A DNA stretch of 64,000 nucleotides, taken from Armatimonas rosea. Lineage in GTDB: Bacteria > Armatimonadota > Armatimonadia > Armatimonadales > Armatimonadaceae. The notes beneath the pieces were generated by a model. It ran no database searches. It was not told the origin of the DNA and saw nothing but the letters and a program-made list of their open reading frames with translations. The stretch is taken from NCBI RefSeq assembly GCF_014202505.1, contig NZ_JACHGW010000001.1, forward strand, positions 558,001 to 622,000. The letters are read 5' to 3'. Shown one piece after another: positions 1-9,338 of this stretch; the first letter of the stretch is position 1; each line of letters begins with the position of its first letter. Made by a program: the position numbers and the translations under genes.

Positions 1-1919
1 AGCATCCGGGCGAGGTAGTCCTGTCCATCCGTGGAGAGATTCTGTGCCTCTTTGGACTTGAGCCGTCCGCCAAAGGCCTGGATCTTGCGCAGGGGCTCCT
101 TGAGGTCGTGGGAGGCGATCGAGGCGAACTCTTGGAGGGCCTTGTTGCTACGTTGGAGCTCGCTGGTCAGGCTCTGGAGCGCCTCTTCGGCCTCCTTGCG
201 CTCGGTGACATCGACCGCGGCGCCCAGGATCTGGTCGGGGCGGCCGTGATGGTTGCGCTGGAAGACCGTGTAGCGGCTGTGGTACCAGCGCCAGGCCCCG
301 CTGGCGGCTTGGAGGCGGCACTCAAACTCCAGGGTCTCATCGAGCGTACTGGAGCGCAGGCGGCGGAACTCGCGCTGGAGCATGCGGCGGTCTTCGGGGT
401 GCATCAGGCTGGCCAGCTCTCGTCCCACAAACGAGGCGCGTGTCTCGGGGGAGTAGTTGAGCATCTCCGCGATCGAGCGGTTGGCGTAGAGATCCCGGCG
501 CTGGTTGAGATCGTAGAGGTAGATCAGCATGGGGGCCGTGTCGTTGATCCGGCTGACAAAGTGATTGGCCTCGGAGAGCATGCGCACCGCCTCGGCGCGC
601 GCGGCATCATCGCGGTAGGCGCTGATGATATTGGCGCAGGCCGAGAGAAAGGGCTGTAGGTAGGCGATTGTCGCTTCGTCGTAGCCGCCGGGCCGGTTGG
701 CGATCCCCGCGATCCCCACCAGCTCGGTGCCGCGGAAGACCGGGAGCCCGAGGAAGTGCTCGAGCGGTGGGTGGTTGGGCGGGAGGCTGCCACAGCGCGG
801 ATCGTTTGTGGGGTCGTTGGCGATAACGGGTTTTTCGGTCGTCAGCACCTCACCAAAGATTGCCTCGAGGTTTCTGAACTCAAAACTACCGGTATAGGTG
901 TCACTGAGCGCCTGGGTCGCGTCGTTCCAGGCGACACTGGTGATGGCATGGGTCTTGACATAGGGCTTGCCGTCGAGCGTGTAGAGCACCTCACCTAAGA
1001 AGCCGTAGTCGCTCTTGGTGAGCGAGAGCAGGCTCTTGAGCAGGCCACCAAACGTCCCTTCAAGGTCTGCATTGTCCAGGAACTGCTGGGAGGCCATGGA
1101 GAGCGCGGCCATGAGCTCTTTTTCTTTTTGGAGTGCTTTCTCGGTCTGCTTGCGCTCGGTGATATCGCGGTAGACCCAGAGGTGACCGCGGTAGTTGGCT
1201 TCGTAGAAGATCGGCAGGTAGTCGCGCTCCAGGATACGGCCATCGGCGAGGCGGAGCTCCTCTTCCCGGACAGGCTCTTGCGCGGCGAGAATCTCTCCCA
1301 CCCGGGTGACAAACTGCTCCGGGGTCGCAAAGAGCTCCTTGCTCTGCTCGCCGGACTGGGAGCAGTCTTGGCCGATCAGCTGCTCAGGCGCGACCGGGAC
1401 CTGGAAGAGATCACAGAACTTCTGGTTGGTGAGGGCGACCTTGCGGTTCTCGTCCTCCAGGAGGACACCGGCGTAGAGATTGGCCACCAGGGTCGCGAGG
1501 CGGTTTTCGCTGGTCTCGAGGGCGCGGGCACTGCGCTTGCGCTCGGTGATATCGCGGATATAGGCCATGAAGTAGAGCGTCTCACCGGGGAGGCGATCAA
1601 TGGCAAGCTCGATATCGATCAGGCTACCGTCGCGCTTGAGGGCCGAGATCTCGATGCGCTTTCCCAGGACATGTGCCTCGCCGGTGGCGAGGTAGCGCTT
1701 CAGGCCGGCCTTGTGGGCATCGCGAAGGTCGTGGGGGACAAGCGTCTCGGCGAGCGGCTGGCCCAGGATCTCGGCGCGGGTGTAGCCAAAGAGGGTCTCT
1801 GCGGCGGGGTTGAACTCCACCACCTTGCCCTGTGTGTCCATCACCACGACCGCATCGAGCGCGATCTCCAAGAGTGTCTGTAGCCCCGTCAGCGAGGAGA
1901 GAGGGGAGTCGGGCTTCAT
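1..1919 (-). CDS. Multi-PAS/GAF sensor histidine kinase (C-terminus outside window)
   Basis: The reading frame is open from an ATG at 1919 to the window edge (639 codons). Three PAS modules are visible (about residues 10-120, 135-250, 455-575; each ends in a D(I/V)TERK box) and a GAF-like domain lies at about 270-440 (LGLPVFRGTELVGIAGIANR). A HisKA dimerisation helix follows, with the phospho-acceptor in ASHDLKEPLRK (His604). The ATPase domain must lie beyond the left edge. No transmembrane segment is seen, so this is probably a cytoplasmic sensor. Its ATG overlaps the stop of the AfsR-like regulator gene as ATGA, so the two are probably translationally coupled. It is the last visible gene of the exosortase operon. 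The signal is unknown; GAF/PAS could bind a small ligand or haem. The kinase class is confident, the partner is inferred. Confidence 0.9.
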   Translation of the reverse strand, partial: MKPDSPLSSLTGLQTLLEIALDAVVVMDTQGKVVEFNPAAETLFGYTRAEILGQPLAETLVPHDLRDAHKAGLKRYLATGEAHVLGKRIEISALKRDGSLIDIELAIDRLPGETLYFMAYIRDITERKRSARALETSENRLATLVANLYAGVLLEDENRKVALTNQKFCDLFQVPVAPEQLIGQDCSQSGEQSKELFATPEQFVTRVGEILAAQEPVREEELRLADGRILERDYLPIFYEANYRGHLWVYRDITERKQTEKALQKEKELMAALSMASQQFLDNADLEGTFGGLLKSLLSLTKSDYGFLGEVLYTLDGKPYVKTHAITSVAWNDATQALSDTYTGSFEFRNLEAIFGEVLTTEKPVIANDPTNDPRCGSLPPNHPPLEHFLGLPVFRGTELVGIAGIANRPGGYDEATIAYLQPFLSACANIISAYRDDAARAEAVRMLSEANHFVSRINDTAPMLIYLYDLNQRRDLYANRSIAEMLNYSPETRASFVGRELASLMHPEDRRMLQREFRRLRSSTLDETLEFECRLQAASGAWRWYHSRYTVFQRNHHGRPDQILGAAVDVTERKEAEEALQSLTSELQRSNKALQEFASIASHDLKEPLRKIQAFGGRLKSKEAQNLSTDGQDYLARM

Positions 1920-4582
1920 GTGGGGATCCTTAGGTTCTGCCACTGGAGCCGCATCAGCCGTGCGATGGCTCCGGGATCGTCGTTCTGGCGTGCAAGGGCG
2001 AGTGCCTCATCGGTGGCCCGGCGTGCGCCTTGGGCATCCCTTTGCTGTCCCGCGATCCGTGCAAGGCGCTCGCTGGCGATCTGGCAGAGGCGCGTGTCCC
2101 CGTTTTGTTGGAACGAGGCGCGCGCATCGCTGACCAAGGCGCGGCCGGTGGCGAGGTCTCCCTGAGCGGCGGCGACAAAGCCGAGCTCTAGCAGCACCTC
2201 CCCGATCTCCGGGAGCTCACTCTCGACCGAGTCGCCGCAGAGCTGTGCCCGCTCGCGCTCGGCCCACTGCACCGCCCAGGGATCGTCGGCACAGACCTCC
2301 GCGAAGCGCTGGAAGGCGCTGCAGGCCTGCTCGAGATTGCCGGCATCGCGTGCGGCGAGGGCGCGCTGGAAGATCGCGGTCGGCTGGCGGGGGCAGGAGT
2401 TGGTGAAGCCCTCCTCGCTGCGTGCTAGGGAGAGCTGTGCCTCGGAGAGCCGCCCCAGCGAGACCTGGAGCCGTCCGAGGCCGAGCCATGCCTCTGCGGA
2501 GTCGGGGGCGTGGGTCAGCGCGGCTTCGAGGAGCTGGGTTCCCTCCTCCGCGAGGCCGGTCGCGTTCCAGAAAGGCCAGGCTGCCGCAAGCAGCGACACG
2601 GCCTGCTCCGGGGTGCTGTACTGAAGCGCGGCGAGCAGGTTCTCCCGCTCTTCGTCGAAGAAGCGGAGCGCGAGCTCGCTGTGGGGCCCATCCCACTGGT
2701 TGCGTGCGTCTTGTGCCGCCCCCAGGAAGTGGCTGGCGTGGGCTGCTTTCCAGGTTGCGGCATGGGGAGGCTCGAGAAGGGTGCTGGCGTAGTCGCGGAC
2801 GGTCTCCAGGAGGGAGAAGCGGAGGCCGCTCTCGGTCTCTTGGGTCTGGAGCAGGGCTTGGCGCTGGAGAGCGGTGAGGGCGTGGGCCGCCTCGGGGCCG
2901 ACCACGGCGAGGGCCTGCTCTGCCCGGAAGCTGCCCCGGAAGAGCGAGAGTGCGGGCAGGGTCTGTCGGCTGTCTTCGTCGAGGAGCTCCACTGCGGCCT
3001 CCAGAACGGCGCGGAGTGATTTTTGGCGCTCGGGGATGCCGCGTTGTTCGGTGACCAGGACTTCGAAGCGTCGCTCCAGGCGCTCGACCATCTGGTGGGG
3101 GGTCAGGGACCAGGCTGAGGCCGCGATCAGCTCCAGTGCGAGTGGCCAGCCATCGAGCTTGCAGCAGAGCTGGGTGATGCTCTCGGCGTTGCGTGGGGTG
3201 AGCTGAAAGTCGGGGCGCACGGCCTGGGCACGGTCCAGGAGGAGCGCGACACTGGGGCAGCTTGCAAGGCCATCGAGGGTCGGGGTTGCGCTGGGGGTGG
3301 GGAGCGGGCCGACTGGCAGGACACGCTCTCCTGCAACCTGCAAGCTGACACGGCTGGTGACCACACAGGTCAGCGACGGGCAAGAGGCGAGGAGCTCTTG
3401 GAGCAGGCCCGCGAGCTCGTCGGTGCGCGTGTCGGCGCTGTCTAGGATCAGCAGGCTCTCTTGCTGGCGCAGGTGCTCAATACAGGCGGGGAGGGGATTG
3501 GCCTCCGCAGGGAGGTTCAGGCGAAGCGTATCGGCCAGGAGGCGCTCCAGAGGAAGTGTCTCTAGCAGCGAGAGAAACCAGACACGGCCGCTGTAGGTGC
3601 TACGGAGCGCCTCCCCGGCGGCTAGGGCCAGGCGTGTCTTGCCCACACCGCCTGGTCCCAGGAGGGTCAGGAGCCGTAGCTCGCCGGGGGCCAGCAGGAC
3701 AAAGAGCCGTGCGAGCTCGTCCTCACGCCCAAAAAAGCGGGTCAGCGGGGTGGGGAGGAAGCCGACATGCTTGGGGCGTTGTGGGGCGGGGCTGGGCTCT
3801 GGTAGGGGGGAGGACACAGGTTCTATAGGCATGGTGGGCGGGTCGATCTTGGCAGGAAGAATCGGGCTCTCGGGGGCGGGGAGGTGGCTGAGGAGCTCGC
3901 GGGTTCGCAGGGAGGGGGCTCGTCCTAGCTCTTCTCTCAGGAGCTCTTCCAGGTCCTCGTACTGGCGCTGTGCTTGTTCGGGAAAGCCTGCCTGGGCATA
4001 GAGAGTGATGAGAGTGCGGTGGTTTTCTTCGTCGAGGGGGTCGGTCTGGACGGCGTTACGGGCGGTGGCGAGTGCCTGCTCCCGCTCCCCGGCTGCCCAG
4101 AGCTGGGCGGTACGCTGGCGCAGGGCAAGGGCGAACCTATCGGCGAGGCGGCTCCGCTCCGCATCGATCCAGTCGTCGTACCAGCCGATGAGCAGTGGAG
4201 CTTTGTAGAGCGCGATCGCCTCGGCCCAGTCGCTGCGCCGGATCGCGTCCTCAAAGAGCTGGACATCGGTGGTGAAGGCCTCGGGGTTGAGGCGGAGGGC
4301 GCTACGGTCGGCGATTAAGACACGGCCCTGGATAATGCCCGGTGGTTCTAGCTGCTTGCGGAGAGAGTTTAGCGCGACACGGAAGCTATTGCGCTGGGCA
4401 TCTAACTCTGCCTCGGGCCAGAGCAGCTCTGCTAAGACCTCGCGTGCGTGAGGGCGTCCCGTAAAGTACGCGACATAGGCCAGGAGCGAGGCGATCTTGC
4501 GTGTGGCGAAGCGCGCGATGCTGCCATCGGCGCGTACCAGCTGGACGCCCCCCAGTAGTTCGATTCTCCACAGTTTATCCAC
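1916..4582 (-). CDS. AfsR/SARP-type transcriptional regulator (winged helix, BTAD, ATPase, TPR)
   Basis: This 888-residue protein starts with a GTG. The N-terminus (about 1-95) resembles the OmpR-type winged helix of SARP regulators. A BTAD helical region follows (about 100-245), then a proline-rich linker, a STAND-type ATPase with a P-loop (GPGGVGKT, about 308-316) and a Walker B-like LLILDSADT. Degenerate TPRs fill about 640-880. Proteins of this build couple ligand sensing and ATP hydrolysis to DNA binding. It lies 32 bp after the EpsI-like gene and overlaps the kinase gene by 4 bp, so it probably regulates or is co-regulated with the exosortase locus. A perfect DnaA-box 9-mer at the start codon (4575-4583) is taken as coincidence. 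No response-regulator receiver domain is present, so direct phosphorylation by the neighbouring kinase is not obvious. Confidence 0.88.
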   Translation of the reverse strand: MDKLWRIELLGGVQLVRADGSIARFATRKIASLLAYVAYFTGRPHAREVLAELLWPEAELDAQRNSFRVALNSLRKQLEPPGIIQGRVLIADRSALRLNPEAFTTDVQLFEDAIRRSDWAEAIALYKAPLLIGWYDDWIDAERSRLADRFALALRQRTAQLWAAGEREQALATARNAVQTDPLDEENHRTLITLYAQAGFPEQAQRQYEDLEELLREELGRAPSLRTRELLSHLPAPESPILPAKIDPPTMPIEPVSSPLPEPSPAPQRPKHVGFLPTPLTRFFGREDELARLFVLLAPGELRLLTLLGPGGVGKTRLALAAGEALRSTYSGRVWFLSLLETLPLERLLADTLRLNLPAEANPLPACIEHLRQQESLLILDSADTRTDELAGLLQELLASCPSLTCVVTSRVSLQVAGERVLPVGPLPTPSATPTLDGLASCPSVALLLDRAQAVRPDFQLTPRNAESITQLCCKLDGWPLALELIAASAWSLTPHQMVERLERRFEVLVTEQRGIPERQKSLRAVLEAAVELLDEDSRQTLPALSLFRGSFRAEQALAVVGPEAAHALTALQRQALLQTQETESGLRFSLLETVRDYASTLLEPPHAATWKAAHASHFLGAAQDARNQWDGPHSELALRFFDEERENLLAALQYSTPEQAVSLLAAAWPFWNATGLAEEGTQLLEAALTHAPDSAEAWLGLGRLQVSLGRLSEAQLSLARSEEGFTNSCPRQPTAIFQRALAARDAGNLEQACSAFQRFAEVCADDPWAVQWAERERAQLCGDSVESELPEIGEVLLELGFVAAAQGDLATGRALVSDARASFQQNGDTRLCQIASERLARIAGQQRDAQGARRATDEALALARQNDDPGAIARLMRLQWQNLRIPT

Positions 4583-4614
4583 AATAGTGTTTTCAGCGAT
4601 TTCTATGTAGTTCT

Positions 4615-5211
4615 TTAGAGTTCCGTGAGATGGGGAAAGCCAGAAAGTAAAGTATTTACCTGAGCACCCTCCGTGAGGGGCTCGATGAGGACAAGAACCT
4701 GCGCCTCGCTGGAGCGTCCTAGGCTCAGGCGGCGCAGGGCGCTCTCAGCCCAGGCACGGATCGGGGAGTCGTGGCGCTCGTGGCCATTGGAGAAGTAAAA
4801 GACAAGGCGGCGCTCCTGGCTGCCCTTACGCACCGTGAGCTGGCAGGCGCTCCCCCCTGCGATAGGCACTTTCTCCGAGCGCACAATCTGGTAGCCCGCG
4901 CCTTGGACACAGTAGTAGGGATCGTGGAGGGCATGGCGGTTCTGGGTGCCATCGATGACCGTCAGCATAAAGCCCTGGTGCTCCAGGGCCACCTCGCGGC
5001 GGAAGATGCGGGCCTCTCCAAAGACCTTGTGCTCCGCCTCGGTGACCTCGGCCTCTCGGGTGGCGAGCTCATGGGAAAACGCGGGCAGGCGCTCCAGGCG
5101 CTCGGAGGCATCGCGCAGCGGGACACGATCGAGGACAGCGCCTACGACAATCGTGGCGAGCAGGGCGCTCCAGAGCAGAGAGTTTTTTTTACTGTTATTA
5201 TTGTTTTTCAT
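4615..5211 (-). CDS. EpsI-like exosortase-associated protein
   Basis: A 198-residue protein with a poly-Asn/Lys N-terminus, one transmembrane segment (about 11-28) and an extracytoplasmic domain. The stretch PYYCVQGAGYQIV matches the Cys-x-x-Gly-x-Gly motif of the EpsI family (DUF3485), which accompanies exosortases and polysaccharide export. It overlaps the upstream small membrane gene by 14 bp and follows the exosortase, the usual neighbourhood for this family. In many bacteria EpsI is fused to the exosortase C-terminus; here it is separate. The exact biochemical role of EpsI is not established. The family call rests on motif, size and context. Confidence 0.75.
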   Translation of the reverse strand: MKNNNNSKKNSLLWSALLATIVVGAVLDRVPLRDASERLERLPAFSHELATREAEVTEAEHKVFGEARIFRREVALEHQGFMLTVIDGTQNRHALHDPYYCVQGAGYQIVRSEKVPIAGGSACQLTVRKGSQERRLVFYFSNGHERHDSPIRAWAESALRRLSLGRSSEAQVLVLIEPLTEGAQVNTLLSGFPHLTEL

Positions 5212-5638
5212 GGCGGGTTCGATTCCAGGGAAGAAGACAGAGCACCAGAAGCACGCTGCGGAGCCCGAGGAGCAGCAGGGCGGGCAGGTGGAGGCGCATC
5301 CCGATCATGCTTGTCAGGGGCATCCAGAGCAGAGCGGCCAAGACATAGATAAGGGAGAAGGACCTGCGCCAGGCTGCCAGGCTCAGGGCGAGACCGCCAA
5401 AGCAGAGCGCATGGATATCGGTGAGGGTGCCCAGAGCGGTGAGGGCAAGCCCGGCGGTCACGAGGGAGGGCTGGGGGAGGCGTGTGGTGCGCAGCTCCCA
5501 CAGGCTCGGGAGCGCCCAGAGCGTAAAGAGTAGCCCGCTCACCCGCTCCAGGGGCGCCGACTGCCAAGCGACAAGCAGCTCACGGGACTGCCACAGGCTC
5601 AGAAAGAAGAGGGCAAGCCCGACCGTTCGTAGGTTCAT
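5198..5638 (-). CDS. Small multi-spanning membrane protein of exosortase operon
   Basis: A 146-residue protein made almost wholly of hydrophobic segments (about four, near 5-25, 33-50, 58-85, 92-140) with basic loops and a KQ C-terminus. No catalytic motif is seen. It overlaps the exosortase gene by 4 bp (ATGA) and the EpsI-like gene by 14 bp, so it is almost certainly co-translated with them. It might be a structural partner of the exosortase, or a missing half of a longer exosortase architecture. I do not recognise a named family. Confidence 0.7.
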   Translation of the reverse strand: MNLRTVGLALFFLSLWQSRELLVAWQSAPLERVSGLLFTLWALPSLWELRTTRLPQPSLVTAGLALTALGTLTDIHALCFGGLALSLAAWRRSFSLIYVLAALLWMPLTSMIGMRLHLPALLLLGLRSVLLVLCLLPWNRTRHEKQ

Positions 5639-6444
5639 GCGCGTGGCTCCCGTCGCCGGGCAAAGAGCTTGAGGGTGAGGACAAACATCAGCACCAGCAC
5701 GAGCAGGCCCCCGCTGGCGTGGACCGGCCCCCGCGCGACATCGGCACCAAAGGTGAGGGCGATCACACAGAGCATGAGGATTCGGGCGACATTGGCGAGC
5801 CAGGCGAGCGCCACCAAGGTGAGCAGGGCGGGCAAGGCATCTTGGAGCCGCTTAACACGCTCGTTGCGCACCGCCACCGCGAGGCCCGCCAGCAGAGCGG
5901 CTTGGAGCACATTGAGCCCTGAGCAGGCCGGATCGACCGAGACCTGGAGCCCCTGAATCGTCAGGTGCACCCCCTCCTGCGCCACCGAGAGCCCGAGGAG
6001 CGAGAAGAAATGCGCGGTCGCCCCCGCCCCCGTGAGCCGAAACCACCAGGTCAGCGGCTGGCCGTCGAGCACGAGCCACGGGTAGGCCAAGACGATCAAG
6101 GGTAGGAGCGCGCGGGCGCGGGTGAGGGTCTGTGGCTCCAGGCGTGTCCGCAGGTAGCTATCGGTGAGGAAGGCCATGCTCAGTGCCAGGAGCAGGTTGG
6201 CCTCCAGGCTGAGCCCGACCATAAAAAGTACCACAGCTCCCCCAACACCCGCTGGGGTGAGAGTGAGTGGGTCTTTGCGGAGGTGCCACGGCCCGCCCAG
6301 ATAGACAAAGAGAGGAAAACCCGCCAGGATCGGGAGCGTGTCCGAGGACGAGCCCACCCAGCTACGGTCCCGGAGCCAGAGAAAGGCGCTCAGGAGGGCA
6401 AAGACCAGCAGAAAACCGCGGTCTCGCGTACTCAGTAGCTTCAT
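5635..6444 (-). CDS. Exosortase (archaeosortase/exosortase family transpeptidase)
   Basis: A 269-residue integral membrane protein with about eight hydrophobic segments. The three catalytic positions of the family are present: Cys174 in DPACSGLN, Arg221 in NVARIL and His242 in GPVHASGG. Exosortases cleave the PEP-CTERM tail of exported proteins and probably transfer them to a surface acceptor. It overlaps the TPR gene upstream and the small membrane gene downstream by 4 bp each. The likely substrates are adjacent (PEP-CTERM genes at 8350-9177, 9352-10398 and 10889-14278). No EpsI domain is fused at its C-terminus. The subclass (xrt letter) cannot be assigned by eye. Confidence 0.92.
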   Translation of the reverse strand: MKLLSTRDRGFLLVFALLSAFLWLRDRSWVGSSSDTLPILAGFPLFVYLGGPWHLRKDPLTLTPAGVGGAVVLFMVGLSLEANLLLALSMAFLTDSYLRTRLEPQTLTRARALLPLIVLAYPWLVLDGQPLTWWFRLTGAGATAHFFSLLGLSVAQEGVHLTIQGLQVSVDPACSGLNVLQAALLAGLAVAVRNERVKRLQDALPALLTLVALAWLANVARILMLCVIALTFGADVARGPVHASGGLLVLVLMFVLTLKLFARRREPRA

Positions 6445-8348
6445 GACCCACTCGCTTTGCGTGCCGCGGCGATCTGTGCTAGGTTCTCGCGCAGGGGCAT
6501 GAGGTCCGGGGCGGTGGCTAGCATCTGGCGGGTCCAGCGCTCGGCCTCGTCCCAGCGCCGCGCGGCAAAGGCCTGCCGTGCCAGGAAGGTCTGTGCCTCT
6601 AGCGACTGGCTCGCGATCTGGCGGTAGAGCCTCTCGGCGGTGGCGGTGTCCTTACGGCCGAGGGCGATTCGTGCCAGGAGCTCCTTACCCGTGGGGCTCT
6701 CTCGGAGGTCCTGCCGCGCCTGGATGGTCTGCTCGGCGGTGGGGGCCTGTCCTTGCTCCAGCTCCGTGAGGGCCTTGAGGCAGGCGGCGCGGTAGCCCGC
6801 GGGCTCGGGGAGGGCGGCGAGCGGGGTGAGCGCGGCGAGGGCCTCGGACTGCTTCCCTACTTTGAACAGGAGCTCGGCCTGGGTGACGCGGAGCGCCGCC
6901 GATGGCCTTGACTGCGCGGTGACAAACTGTAGCGCTTGGTCGTTGCCGCGGTTTTCGCGCAGTGCCTGGGCCATGCCGTAGGCGTACCAGTCGGGGAACG
7001 ACGAGAGATCTTGGTTCGCGGGAGCGAGCCGTAGCGCCGCCTCCCACCAGCCGCCGGCGAGGTAGGCCGCCGCGAGGGCGTGAGGGCGGTCTTTGAGCAG
7101 GCGCTCCAGGGCGGGGTCTGCCGACACTCCCGCATCCAAGGCGACAAAGTAGGGGTGGCGCTCCTGCTGTGCGGAGACAGTGGGCAGGGAGACACTCTGG
7201 CCCTGGCGGCGCAGGAGCTGGGCGAGGCCGCGCTCCAGGGCGGGGTTCCACGATGCCGCTCCCTTGAGCTTACCCAGCAGGGTCGCGGCCCGGCCCAGGG
7301 TACCGTCTTGGAGGCACTGGGTGAGCTCCAGGTAGATCACCTCGGGGTAGCGCTCGGCGTAGGCGGTCGCTTCGGGGAGGCCGTTGAAGCTATCGTGGTC
7401 GAAGAACTTGTTGGCGGGGACTGTCGCGAGGTGGTGGGCGAGCGCCTGCGCGGGGCCAGCCGGGTCGGGGAGCGGCGTGGACTTGGGGCTGGTTGGCGCG
7501 GCGGGGAGAGCCATCTTGTGCCAGAACAGCGAGCGTACCCGCAGAAAGTCCGCCGGGCTGCTCCATTGGCCTTCGTCCCAGGTGGCCAGCGCCTGCGTGT
7601 ACTCCCCGCGCCGGCGGTAGAACTCCCCGAGCAGGTCGCAGTGGATGGGGCTCCGCGGCGCGGCGAGGTGGGCCGCGACATACTCCACCCGCGCCTCTCC
7701 CACCCGGCCCGCGGCTTCGAGGAGCTGGCCCCGGAAGGAGCGGACATCGGGGTCTTTGGGGGCGCAGGCCATGGCTTTTTCAAGGTGTGCCCAGGCCTCT
7801 TGGCGCCCCTCGGGGGTACTGACCTTGCAGAGCAGGGCCAGCCGTAGCAGGCGCCCGGCGTCGTCGGGGCCGTCGAAGTGGCTCGTGGTCAGGAGCTTCT
7901 TGGCCTCGGCGGGCTTGTGCTGGGCGAGCAGGCCATCGGCGCGCAGGCAGAGCCACCAGGCGGGGTGTTTTGCCTTGGGCTTCCACGCGGCGATCAGGCG
8001 CTCCGCCGCCGCGGTGTCCTTGGACTGGAGCAGGCCTCGCGCCGCCAGCGCCGCGGCCTGCTCATCACCGCTCACCGACTCGGGGTTCAGCCGCCAGAGT
8101 GCCGCCAGGCGTGCGGTGTCTCCAAGGGCGACCAGGCCGGCCCTCTCCAGCTCCTTGCTCTTCTCCGACAAGCCGGACTGGCGCAGGACACCCAGCGCCT
8201 CCACGGCTCGTCCGCGCTCAATGAGCTTCTTGGCGGTCTGGGTATGGCGCTGGTCTTGCCGGTTGATCACAAGCTCACGCCAGGCGAAGAGCCCCCCCGC
8301 GAGCACGGCGAGCCCTCCTGCGAGGAGGATGAGCTTGTGCTTATGCAT
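6441..8348 (-). CDS. Membrane-anchored TPR protein of exosortase operon
   Basis: A 635-residue protein with an N-terminal signal anchor (about 5-23) followed by alanine/leucine-rich helical pairs typical of tetratricopeptide repeats (for example LIERGRAVEALGVLRQSG, and several near 120-260 and 530-620). It is presumably anchored in the membrane with the TPR part outside. TPR proteins such as PrsT are regular members of PEP-CTERM/exosortase loci, where they are thought to help export or assembly. It starts 1 bp after the stop of the DUF4114 PEP-CTERM gene and overlaps the exosortase gene by 4 bp. Function beyond scaffold is not visible. Confidence 0.8.
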   Translation of the reverse strand: MHKHKLILLAGGLAVLAGGLFAWRELVINRQDQRHTQTAKKLIERGRAVEALGVLRQSGLSEKSKELERAGLVALGDTARLAALWRLNPESVSGDEQAAALAARGLLQSKDTAAAERLIAAWKPKAKHPAWWLCLRADGLLAQHKPAEAKKLLTTSHFDGPDDAGRLLRLALLCKVSTPEGRQEAWAHLEKAMACAPKDPDVRSFRGQLLEAAGRVGEARVEYVAAHLAAPRSPIHCDLLGEFYRRRGEYTQALATWDEGQWSSPADFLRVRSLFWHKMALPAAPTSPKSTPLPDPAGPAQALAHHLATVPANKFFDHDSFNGLPEATAYAERYPEVIYLELTQCLQDGTLGRAATLLGKLKGAASWNPALERGLAQLLRRQGQSVSLPTVSAQQERHPYFVALDAGVSADPALERLLKDRPHALAAAYLAGGWWEAALRLAPANQDLSSFPDWYAYGMAQALRENRGNDQALQFVTAQSRPSAALRVTQAELLFKVGKQSEALAALTPLAALPEPAGYRAACLKALTELEQGQAPTAEQTIQARQDLRESPTGKELLARIALGRKDTATAERLYRQIASQSLEAQTFLARQAFAARRWDEAERWTRQMLATAPDLMPLRENLAQIAAARKASGS

Positions 8349-8349
8349 C

Positions 8350-9177
8350 TTAAGCCGCTACCTTTCGTCGCTGCCGAGCCAGTGCCAGCCCGATAAAGCC
8401 CAGCAGGATCAGGCCGGTTGTCGGCTCTGGGCTGGAGAGGTGGTCGATATTGGCGCGGCCCACATCGAGGGTGAAGAGAATATCGTTGTAGTCCCGGTCG
8501 CCGCCGCCGTAGAGGTCCTCAAAGCCAATCAGCAGGTAGGGAGTGCCCGGGAGCGTAAAGGCGACCGCATGGACAAGGTTATCGGGGTTGATGTGGTTGG
8601 TTGAGTATTTATTGGTTCCCCCATTGGCCCCGTTGGCGATCAGGAAGAAGTTGAGCTGGGTGTTGGCACTGAAGTTCCCCATGTTCACAAAGTCGCCGGA
8701 CTTCATGGGCTCCGATGTCGTTCGGGTAGTCCCACCGCGCTCCGACGCATCCGGGAAGATCAGCTTGGGGTCGCTGCCAAACGTGGAGGTCGAGCCTCCC
8801 TGCGAGTTGAAGCCCAGCGTGTTGTGGTAGCCTGCGCCCTCGCCCACAAAGTAGGCACGTACATCGGCGGCGGTATTGAGCTTGATCTTGGAGGGATCGA
8901 TCCGGTGGAGCTGGACATCGGAGTTGCTCATCGGGGTGCCTTCGCGCAAGTTCGTGTTGGCGAAGTTCTTGAGGGTCTTGAGCTCGTTGTTCTTAAAAGA
9001 GGCCGATGCGGAGTCCGAGCCTGCTACCTTGACATGATCGACAATGTTCAGTCCAAAGGGGCGTACAGAGGACTCCACAGACGCTGTCGTTCCTCCCGTA
9101 AGGCTAAAGCCTCCCTGAGCTTGTGCGGCACCGGCAAGCAAGACGAAAGACGTGACGAGTAAGACTTTTTTCTTCAT
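8350..9177 (-). CDS. PEP-CTERM sorting-signal protein with DUF4114 domain
   Basis: A 275-residue exported protein. The chosen ATG gives a clear signal peptide (MKKKVLLVTSFVLLAG, cleavage near AQA-Q). The body carries a DUF4114-like domain with the GGGDRDYNDILFTLD box. The C-terminus is a textbook PEP-CTERM tail: PEP at SSPEPTTG, a hydrophobic segment, then RQRRK. It is thus a probable substrate of the exosortase two genes downstream and is the first gene of that operon. A start 39 bp upstream is possible but would bury the signal peptide. The AT-rich gap of 174 bp to the divergent gene at 9352 holds the operon promoter, not resolved here. Confidence 0.9.
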   Translation of the reverse strand: MKKKVLLVTSFVLLAGAAQAQGGFSLTGGTTASVESSVRPFGLNIVDHVKVAGSDSASASFKNNELKTLKNFANTNLREGTPMSNSDVQLHRIDPSKIKLNTAADVRAYFVGEGAGYHNTLGFNSQGGSTSTFGSDPKLIFPDASERGGTTRTTSEPMKSGDFVNMGNFSANTQLNFFLIANGANGGTNKYSTNHINPDNLVHAVAFTLPGTPYLLIGFEDLYGGGDRDYNDILFTLDVGRANIDHLSSPEPTTGLILLGFIGLALARQRRKVAA

Positions 9178-9338
9178 GATGGCCCAAGTGTGGCGATGCG
9201 GACATAAAAGATGCATTAATAGATCGTTTCCATGAAATGCAAGATCTCTTAACGTATTAAGATATCTCTGCCCTATGTTTAATTTTTAAACCGGTATTAG
9301 TATCGGCTCTTGTTAATGGAATTTTTATGGTGGTCCTA

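Noticed and set aside
2217-3383. Long minus-strand frame of 388 codons inside the AfsR-like gene
   Set aside because: It is rich in Arg, Pro and Ala with no hydrophobic pattern, the mark of a shadow frame in GC-rich DNA, and it overlaps a gene with clear domains.
4575-4583. Single perfect DnaA box at the start of the AfsR-like gene
   Set aside because: It is alone, and its bases are needed to encode the start and next codons; without a cluster it is most likely chance, unlike the three at 49529-49565.
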